NCBI GenBank assembly: GCA_001795335.1
Contig: MGOK01000090.1
Span: 1,390 to 22,077 of the forward strand
Direction of reading: 5' to 3'
DNA: 20,688 nucleotides
Source of the DNA: Chloroflexi bacterium RBG_19FT_COMBO_55_16
GTDB lineage: Bacteria; Chloroflexota; Anaerolineae; Anaerolineales; UBA4823
The notes beneath the pieces were generated by a model. The model searched no databases and was not told the origin of the DNA. It saw nothing but the letters and a program-made list of their open reading frames with translations. Positions 15,146 to 20,688 of this stretch are shown here, one piece after another (positions within the stretch are counted from its first letter, which is position 1; the number at the start of each line of letters is the position of its first letter). Made by a program: the position numbers and the translations under genes.

Positions 15146-17683
15146 TTATTCCACGATCTCAAATATCCAAACTCGATCCTGGCGATAGATCAAATGAAAG
15201 TCTGGATTAGCGAGCAGTTGATCGATTTGTAGGAGGGGTAGTCCACTCGCATTGACTTGCCCCTGCTGTTGCCCGATATATATGTGTGTAATCTGGCGTT
15301 CGCGTAACAATTCTTTAACCTGTGGACTGTTTAGGCCTTTCTGCTGGATCTCGGCAGTTAGGGCATTGATGTCACCCACATAATCCGGCTGAGGGCCTTT
15401 TTCAGCAACATAGTTAATCGGAGGAAGGGTAGTTTCCCTACCTGCCAGTAAGGGAAGCCACCAACCAGCATCAGAGCCTACGATTAAGCTGTCTCCATAG
15501 GCAAAGAAGGAGTTTACCAAAAAGCGGGCATTCTGAGGGAGGTTCTTATTTATCCAATTTGAAGCGAGCACATCGGGCCGGGTGACCAGAGAATGCTGGT
15601 CTGGTAGGCTATCTCTTAACCGCAACTGTGTGCCCAATAAGCCTAATCCAATTATGATAAGGATAAGTAATCTAGCTTGCCAGGCGGGTCTTGCCCTGCT
15701 CTTTTCCTGATTAGGGAATTGTATGGGATGTTTATCCAATCCTTCGCTGTTATGGATCTGTTCCAATTTTCCCCCAAACGCTGAACCGATTATCAGTGCG
15801 GCGGGGATGTAGGCGGCGATGAAGACAGCAAAGTTGGTGAGCACTCCGGCCCCTGGCAATCTCAGCCATTGAGGATTGGCAGCCAGGAGTATGAAAAACC
15901 ACCATAAGCTGAACAGAGCGACCCCATTTTGTCGCCGCCATATTCCCCAACCGATGGTGATTATTAGCAGAGCCCACAGAACGGGTGGCAGGAATCCGGA
16001 TATGTTGCCGATGGCATTGAACTGCTCGATTTGGTTTGACACTTGGCTGGGTGGTGTGGTCATCTGCTGGCTATAAATCCAGGGGAGTTTTCCGCTAAAG
16101 ATGCGGAAAAACCAGGGGAGGATTAGCACCGTAAATCCGATTGCATGCCAGAGATATCGCTTAAATTCAATGAGCACATGTTTCCTATTGAATTGAAGCA
16201 CAAATATGGTCAAATAAAAGGCGGCAGCAAAAATCAACACCCGATAATGCGTAAGACCCAAGCCTGCTATGGTGATCCATACCAGGCTTAACAAAAGCCA
16301 GTCGTGGTCTCGTGCGGTGAGGTTAATCCATACCAGTAAGACCACGGCTGGCAAAATCGCTTGACCGGCTAGTTGTGTGTAACGTCCCCAATTGAGGTAG
16401 TACATCGGCATAGCAGTCAGTAAACCGGCGATCAAAATCGCGATTACGCCAGCCCAGGAGTTCTTGCCTATTCGCACTGCCAGGGGATAGAGCGCCAGAA
16501 TTGCCAAGGCATTCAATATCTGTCCCATCCATAATGTTGCTTGGGGGAGATCCAGGCCTGTGAGCCAGTGGAAGACAGCGACCAACGTATGGAAACCGAA
16601 GTGATAAGTGAAGGATTGCAGTTCAGCAAAGGGGAGCCAGGAGGTGAATAAGCCTCTATTGTCCACCAATAACTGAGCGATCATCGTATGTTGGTAGGAG
16701 TCGCCCCACATTGGCACGTCCAGTGTGCGGATGGGCCAGAAGCGAGTAAAGAATATGAGGGTGAGAAGGATGACCAGGGTGACATCCTTTGACTTGATTC
16801 TATGTAACCAATGGCGAAAGACAGAAGACGTAAGACGATTGACGAAGGACGCAGGACGAAAGTAACTTGGTTGTTCATCTGTTGAAGTTCGGCGCCTTGC
16901 TCGATTCCATTGCCAGATGGTGGCCATGGATCCTGCTAGCGGTGGCAACCAGGCGTAAAGACGACCCAAATGGATGCCTAGTAAGTCTGTCCAAAGAAAT
17001 AATATGGGATATATCGCCAGGCTTACTCCAACCGCCAAACCAGCCTTTTCTCCCCAGGAGAGGCTATCCCAGGTGGGGAATAAACAGCTGAGCACAGCCC
17101 AACCGGGAAGGATGAATAAAAAACAAGCGACAAATAAGAGTCCTATCCAGAAAAGGCTCTCACCCGCAAGGCCTAATAGAGCTTCTCCTGCATCATATCC
17201 CGCGCCGAAGGCAAGCTGCGAATCCAGGGGAAGATCGTTACGGTAAATAGCCCCGTTCAAATAATTAGATCCGGGAGCGGAACCAACTGTGATTATCCCT
17301 GAGCCCATTACCTCGATAAAAAAGTAATAATTGTGCTTGTTAGACTCTTCCAAGGGAGTGAAAACGAAACTATAAAAACCAGGGGCAAGGATCTGCTCCG
17401 AGGATATGGTAGCAGTCCTTAAATCATCGGTTTGGTCTGGGGAATCAAGTAAGTGTAAACGAAGCTCTTCTACACCAGATTTATCAGGTTCAAGGTAAAC
17501 ATTGATCTGATCCAGGCCATTGTAACGGGCTAGAAAGGTTTGCCCGATAGTCTCACTGTTATCCAGGACGATTTGCTTGGTGTGAACGGGTTGTTCATTT
17601 TTCGTCAGGGAGGCGCAACCAGCGATTAGAAGTGTGAGGAGGAACAGAGGAAGGAATGTCCAGAACGACTTTCTGTTGGTCAT
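15146..17683 (-). CDS. Lipoprotein-headed GT-C type membrane glycosyltransferase
   Basis: 845 residues from ATG 17683 (AGGGG five bases upstream); TTG 17686 adds one residue. The N-terminus carries a textbook lipobox, LLIAGC with Cys23. Residues about 24-170 are a beta-sandwich resembling carbohydrate-binding jelly rolls (IGQTFLARYNGLDQINVYL). A polytopic part with about 13 helices follows from about 178, with the first large loop bearing MWGDSYQHTMIAQLL, a position where GT-C enzymes keep catalytic acids. A YHFGFHT segment follows. The end is a soluble domain of about 150 residues. The family may be DUF6541-like; I am not certain. It would transfer sugar from a lipid carrier outside the cell, matching the GT2 gene upstream that could make that carrier. 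A 7-bp tandem repeat is embedded at 16814-16862. Confidence 0.85.
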   Translation of the reverse strand: MTNRKSFWTFLPLFLLTLLIAGCASLTKNEQPVHTKQIVLDNSETIGQTFLARYNGLDQINVYLEPDKSGVEELRLHLLDSPDQTDDLRTATISSEQILAPGFYSFVFTPLEESNKHNYYFFIEVMGSGIITVGSAPGSNYLNGAIYRNDLPLDSQLAFGAGYDAGEALLGLAGESLFWIGLLFVACFLFILPGWAVLSCLFPTWDSLSWGEKAGLAVGVSLAIYPILFLWTDLLGIHLGRLYAWLPPLAGSMATIWQWNRARRRTSTDEQPSYFRPASFVNRLTSSVFRHWLHRIKSKDVTLVILLTLIFFTRFWPIRTLDVPMWGDSYQHTMIAQLLVDNRGLFTSWLPFAELQSFTYHFGFHTLVAVFHWLTGLDLPQATLWMGQILNALAILALYPLAVRIGKNSWAGVIAILIAGLLTAMPMYYLNWGRYTQLAGQAILPAVVLLVWINLTARDHDWLLLSLVWITIAGLGLTHYRVLIFAAAFYLTIFVLQFNRKHVLIEFKRYLWHAIGFTVLILPWFFRIFSGKLPWIYSQQMTTPPSQVSNQIEQFNAIGNISGFLPPVLWALLIITIGWGIWRRQNGVALFSLWWFFILLAANPQWLRLPGAGVLTNFAVFIAAYIPAALIIGSAFGGKLEQIHNSEGLDKHPIQFPNQEKSRARPAWQARLLILIIIGLGLLGTQLRLRDSLPDQHSLVTRPDVLASNWINKNLPQNARFLVNSFFAYGDSLIVGSDAGWWLPLLAGRETTLPPINYVAEKGPQPDYVGDINALTAEIQQKGLNSPQVKELLRERQITHIYIGQQQGQVNASGLPLLQIDQLLANPDFHLIYRQDRVWIFEIVE
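16814..16862. repeat. Seven degenerate copies of a 7-bp repeat (consensus ACGAAGG) within the GT-C gene
   Basis: Consecutive heptamers are gcgaaag, acagaag, acgtaag, acgattg, acgaagg, acgcagg and acgaaag. Because seven is not a multiple of three, each heptapeptide of the protein spans three units. It encodes a basic, S/F-rich cytoplasmic or loop segment between two helical regions and keeps the frame open. Confidence 0.75.
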
Positions 17684-17696
17684 CAATTCCCCTCGA

Positions 17697-18689
17697 TCAG
17701 TGGTCGTTCGTCAATGGTTTTTCGTCCGTTTTCACCGGTTTTTCGCTGTCATCTCCCAGCTCCAGACGGCGGAGGCGGTAGAGAACCTCTTCCAGGATCT
17801 TACGGTTAAAACCGATCAGATCTGCAAGCAGGCCGATCAGGAAGACCTGGAATCCCACAATTAGTAAGACAGCGGACAGGATCAGCGACTGGACATGCCC
17901 CGCGCCCCCGGTGGTGAAGTAGAAGTAAAGAAAGCGGATGGTCCCCGCTAACCCACCCAGGAGCATCAGGAAACTAATGGTTGTAAAAACACGCAAGGGA
18001 CGGTACATGGTGTATGCTCGTAGAATCGTAGCGCTGGAATATGCTAAATATTCTGGGATATTACGCATCAAGCGTGAAGGACGGGTTTGGGTGTTTGTAC
18101 GCACCGGTACATATTCCACCGCCATTCGGTGGGCTCCAGCCTGAATCAATGTTTCTAGGGTATAAGAATATTCACTTAAGACAAGTGTCCTCAAAGCCGC
18201 AGCGCGGGTGATGGCGCGAAATCCGCTGGTCGCATCGGGAGTGCGTACCCCCGATGCCTGTTCGATTACCCAACTGCCCAATCGTTGTAGGTAACGCTTA
18301 AAGGGAGGGAAAGTATCCAACGAAGCTACCTGGCGATCGCCGACGACGATATCCGCTCGACCAGCCAATATGGGGTTCAACAGGAGTTGGATATCCTCGG
18401 CGTTATATTGGTTATCAGCGTCGGTGTTGACAATGATGTCTGCTCCCAAATCCAAGCAAGCCTCCAGACCAGCCTTGAAGCCGCCTGCCAGACCAACATG
18501 ATGCGGCAGCCGCAGGATATGATGGACTCCGATCGACTGTGCTGCCTGAGCGGTGTTATCGGTGCTGCCATCATCGACGATCAGGTATTCTAATGAATCG
18601 ATGCCTGGCAGCTGGCGCGGCAAAGCCTGGACAGTTTCAACGATCGTCTGCTCTTCGTTATAACAAGGAATTTGAATGATCAGCTTCAA
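17697..18689 (-). CDS. GT2 glycosyltransferase, polyprenyl-phosphate sugar synthase type, with two C-terminal membrane helices
   Basis: 330 residues. The GT-A fold starts [10 protein letters not shown] (4-13) and shows VDDGSTDNT (38-46) and the metal-binding NTDADNQY (88-95). [10 protein letters not shown] (151-160) is also typical of dolichol-phosphate-mannose-synthase relatives. Two membrane helices (about 233-258 and 265-294) anchor the C-terminus. It probably moves a sugar from a nucleotide donor to a polyprenyl phosphate, giving the lipid-linked donor needed by the GT-C enzyme encoded next. The start is TTG 18689: it precedes [12 protein letters not shown] exactly and no upstream ATG or GTG exists before a stop. 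No Shine-Dalgarno is obvious. The tail [14 protein letters not shown] is a tandem heptapeptide of low complexity. First gene of the operon. Confidence 0.92.
   Translation of the reverse strand: MKLIIQIPCYNEEQTIVETVQALPRQLPGIDSLEYLIVDDGSTDNTAQAAQSIGVHHILRLPHHVGLAGGFKAGLEACLDLGADIIVNTDADNQYNAEDIQLLLNPILAGRADIVVGDRQVASLDTFPPFKRYLQRLGSWVIEQASGVRTPDATSGFRAITRAAALRTLVLSEYSYTLETLIQAGAHRMAVEYVPVRTNTQTRPSRLMRNIPEYLAYSSATILRAYTMYRPLRVFTTISFLMLLGGLAGTIRFLYFYFTTGGAGHVQSLILSAVLLIVGFQVFLIGLLADLIGFNRKILEEVLYRLRRLELGDDSEKPVKTDEKPLTNDH
17703..17744 (-). repeat. Two 21-bp units encoding a heptapeptide tail repeat
   Basis: The tail of the GT2 protein reads EKPVKTD then EKPLTND. The two 21-bp units match at 15 of 21 positions. 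The plus strand here also reads in 7-bp steps with TCGTC-like cores, resembling the repeat at 16814-16862 in the opposite orientation. Confidence 0.55.
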
Positions 18690-18740
18690 GGAGTGTGAGT
18701 GAACGATTTCAGAATGTGAAGATTATCCTTAATTGAGCAA

Positions 18741-18767
18741 AGTATACCATTATTGAAAAAACATCAA
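18741..18767 (-). promoter_or_regulatory. Extended -10 promoter of the glycan operon
   Basis: On the minus strand TGGTATACT gives a TGn-extended -10 (TATACT, 18746-18741). A TTGATG -35-like hexamer lies 15 bp upstream (18767-18762), slightly close, which the extended -10 can offset. The predicted start near 18734 leaves about 45 nt before the TTG start codon at 18689. Confidence 0.55.
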
Positions 18768-18792
18768 CCCGCTACCCCTGAGCTGGGGGTAG
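18756..18792 (-). terminator. Hairpin terminator after the secreted multidomain protein gene
   Basis: CTACCCC and GGGGTAG (18792-18786 and 18778-18772) form a 7-bp stem with a 7-nt loop about 26 nt after the stop codon. A run of six T follows on the minus strand (18761-18756) after a gap of 10 nt. The gap is longer than ideal, so termination may be partial. The T-run lies inside the promoter of the next operon. Confidence 0.5.
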
Positions 18793-18818
18793 TATGAATT
18801 ATTGGAGATCGCTCTTAT

Positions 18819-20688
18819 CTATTTATTAACAAGAGGCAAGAAGATTGGGCTTACCAAATTAACGCTCATCTTATAAGCAGCGATATTCCCGGCTACGCGA
18901 CCGTCAACGTGGCGGAGCCGTAAATAAATCTGTCCATTACGATCGGAAGTCCACGAGAACAAAGAGGCTTGGCCGAACTCGGTTGGTCTGAAACTGGTGA
19001 TTAAAGTTGTGCCATTGGCGGCATAAAGTTCCAAAACCGAGGCGGTCATTGGGGCTTGTGGGAGGCTCTGGATGAGATAGAGTTTATTTTTCTGGACCGT
19101 GAACTTTACCCAATCCTCATCGTTCAAGCGATCGGAAGTCATGGGGTTGCAGAAGTTGTGTGTTTTTGCCATAGCTCCCACTGCAATAGTTGAAGCTGTC
19201 GAGGGCGTATTGTCGTTCCTTCCGCTGTCCCAGGTATCTGGTGTGGAACAGAGGGTGGCGATATCTGGAATGGTGGTTTCGGTTTCGGCAGAGGATGGAA
19301 AAGTTTCTTTGTTGCCAGCCAGGTCAACAGCGCGCATGCGGAATCCATAATCCATTTCCGCTTCGCCAACGAACCATAACTGATGGGTACTGCCAGCTGG
19401 ATCTGGGGCGATGTCAACCCAGGCGCCAGTGCCTTCCCTGAATTGCATTTCAAGGTGATCGAGACCAGACAGGTTGTCGCTGCTGCTCCATTGAAGTGAG
19501 ATGGCGGTGCTCTCTTGGATTCCAGCCAGGGCAGTCAGGGCGGAGACGGGTGGGGTACGATCGATAGTCAAATTCCAGGCTCCGGTTCCAACCCAATTGC
19601 CAGCCCAATCGTAGACATTAGCGTAGAAGGCTACGTCATTTCCTTCTTTCAATGAGGTTGGATCAAAAGCGAGGTTCCATCCATCTTCGCCTTTCTGGTC
19701 GAGGGCCAGTTGCTGCCAAGTGGAATTGAACCAATCCTCCGAATGGAGCAGGAATTGGACATGGCTGATCCCGCTGCCGGAGTCGCTGGCTTGGACTGAG
19801 AGAGTGATTGGTTCGTTACCCTGCAGGGATGCACCGGTCTGTGGGTTGGTGAATTCAACAACAGGAGGGGCGTTATCTTTCGACAGATTGATTGAGTAGG
19901 TGTAATTCTCACCTCCAACCGAGGGATGCGACCAGAGATGGGCTTTAATGTAGTAAGTTCCGGAACGAGTCAATAAATAACCAAGGTGTGGATCCAAACG
20001 TTCAGCGTAAATCTCGTCGTCATGGACGGCCAGGACGGATGAGCCATCGCTATCCATGAGAAAGATAATCAGATCTAAGCCATCCGGACGGCCTGTGTTT
20101 GGAGTATCGATATCGACCACTATCCGCTCCCCGGCTGTGCCAGTGAATTTGAAGTAATCGATGTCTCCGCTCGGGCAGATAACCCCGCTCTTGATCTGGC
20201 CGAAATCAAGCGGTGTAGCGGTGGATGGGGAATTATTTGTATCGCTACAGGCGGGAAGTGCAGCGGCGGTGATTTCAAAGTCATCCAGGTGCCAGCCTTC
20301 GAAGGCATTAAGAGTACTATCGTTCGATTCGAAGTGGAAACGTACACGGATTGTATTACCAGCGAAGCTCGCTAAGTTGATCGTCGCTTGCAACCATTCG
20401 TTGGCCACATCGTCCGAGAGCTGCAAAACATTTTCATAAGGGCCGTTGTTTAAGGATATCTGCAACCATCGTTGATCCCAGTGTGTGCCAGGTGTTTCGG
20501 TTTGATAACGATACCAGAAGCGGAGTACAAAACTTGCATCTGGGATGGTGATAGGCCTTAAAGTCAGGTCTCCGGTGTTGGGAGTCCCATCATCATAATT
20601 GCGCTCGGTCGCTTTACCATAGTACCAGCTGTAGTTCCCCCCGTGAGCGTAAGCCGAGTCATTCAGGCGATTCCAAAGACCGGAGCTG
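18819..20688 (-). CDS. Large secreted multidomain protein, N-terminus outside window (MAM-like, PPC-like and Ig/FN3-like domains)
   Basis: The frame is open to the window edge, giving at least 622 residues. The first visible 130 form a MAM or immune-inhibitor-A-like beta-sandwich (SWYYG, NYDDG, GDLTLRPI, VLRFWYRYQTE, HLDDFEI). A pre-peptidase-C-like domain follows (DIDYFKFTGTAGERIVVDID ... GTYYIKAH). Two Ig/FN3-like domains come next (PPVVEFTNP; then DRTPPVSAL with DLAGNKETFP). A second PPC-like domain (DWVKFTVQKNKLYLIQS) completes it, and the tail is SPIFLPLVNK. These modules accompany secreted peptidases such as M6 and S8 families, so the missing N-terminus may be a protease; no catalytic motif is visible here. 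The C-terminal FLPLV tail may be a sorting or anchoring signal. It has its own terminator before the glycan operon. Confidence 0.88.
   Translation of the reverse strand, partial: SSGLWNRLNDSAYAHGGNYSWYYGKATERNYDDGTPNTGDLTLRPITIPDASFVLRFWYRYQTETPGTHWDQRWLQISLNNGPYENVLQLSDDVANEWLQATINLASFAGNTIRVRFHFESNDSTLNAFEGWHLDDFEITAAALPACSDTNNSPSTATPLDFGQIKSGVICPSGDIDYFKFTGTAGERIVVDIDTPNTGRPDGLDLIIFLMDSDGSSVLAVHDDEIYAERLDPHLGYLLTRSGTYYIKAHLWSHPSVGGENYTYSINLSKDNAPPVVEFTNPQTGASLQGNEPITLSVQASDSGSGISHVQFLLHSEDWFNSTWQQLALDQKGEDGWNLAFDPTSLKEGNDVAFYANVYDWAGNWVGTGAWNLTIDRTPPVSALTALAGIQESTAISLQWSSSDNLSGLDHLEMQFREGTGAWVDIAPDPAGSTHQLWFVGEAEMDYGFRMRAVDLAGNKETFPSSAETETTIPDIATLCSTPDTWDSGRNDNTPSTASTIAVGAMAKTHNFCNPMTSDRLNDEDWVKFTVQKNKLYLIQSLPQAPMTASVLELYAANGTTLITSFRPTEFGQASLFSWTSDRNGQIYLRLRHVDGRVAGNIAAYKMSVNLVSPIFLPLVNK

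Noticed and set aside
16814..16862. The heptamer array as a CRISPR or direct-repeat array with spacers
   Set aside because: Units are contiguous 7-mers without spacers and lie inside an open coding frame.

Overview
The window (about 50% GC) looks like a chromosomal segment from a free-living, probably environmental bacterium. I infer Chloroflexota, most likely an Anaerolineae-type lineage. The signs are lipoprotein and secreted repeat proteins of unrecognised type, a LuxR-type HTH protein fused to a Kelch propeller, a secreted protein ending in an FLPLV-type tail, and large GT-C membrane glycosyltransferases. This is inference from style, not from a marker gene. No rRNA, tRNA, transposase, phage gene or CRISPR array is visible.

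Left part (1-2661, + strand): two tandem paralogous secreted proteins built from an LGFP-like module. The first is cut by the window edge. The second has its own promoter (745-773), a lipoprotein-like signal sequence, three copies of the module and an extra block of three 24-residue WLP repeats that the first paralogue lacks. Next comes a minus-strand GT-C type membrane protein (2811-4859). It diverges from a plus-strand transmembrane LuxR-HTH/Kelch protein (5190-6518) across a 330-bp intergenic region that holds three ACGCGT palindromes and an extended -10 promoter.

Middle (6575-8740, - strand): a small lipoprotein with a carboxypeptidase-regulatory-like domain, and a Sec-exported protein of four immunoglobulin-like repeats. 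The exported protein has a strong ribosome binding site, a well-formed promoter with a palindrome inside the spacer, and a hairpin terminator.

Right part (8826-18689, - strand): eight tightly packed or overlapping genes that read as one surface-glycan operon. In transcription order they are: a GT2 polyprenyl-phosphate-sugar-type transferase with two membrane helices, a lipoprotein-headed GT-C membrane transferase, a GT4-methyltransferase fusion, two methyltransferases, a GT4, a third free methyltransferase, and a flippase-like (LPG_synthase_TM/YbhN family) membrane protein. The layout suggests assembly of a methylated surface glycan. The GT2 would charge a lipid carrier, GT4 enzymes would extend the glycan, methyltransferases would decorate it, and the GT-C protein would act on the outer face. 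An extended -10 promoter lies just upstream (18741-18767), behind a terminator for the next gene.

Far right (18819-20688, - strand): the C-terminal 622 residues of a large secreted multidomain protein with a MAM/immune-inhibitor-A-like domain, two pre-peptidase-C-like domains and Ig/FN3-like domains. Its N-terminus lies outside the window.

The least usual items are the LuxR-TM-Kelch protein with nearby ACGCGT sites, the lipoprotein/GT-C and GT4/methyltransferase fusions, the 72-bp WLP repeat expansion, and a degenerate 7-bp tandem repeat embedded in a glycosyltransferase gene.
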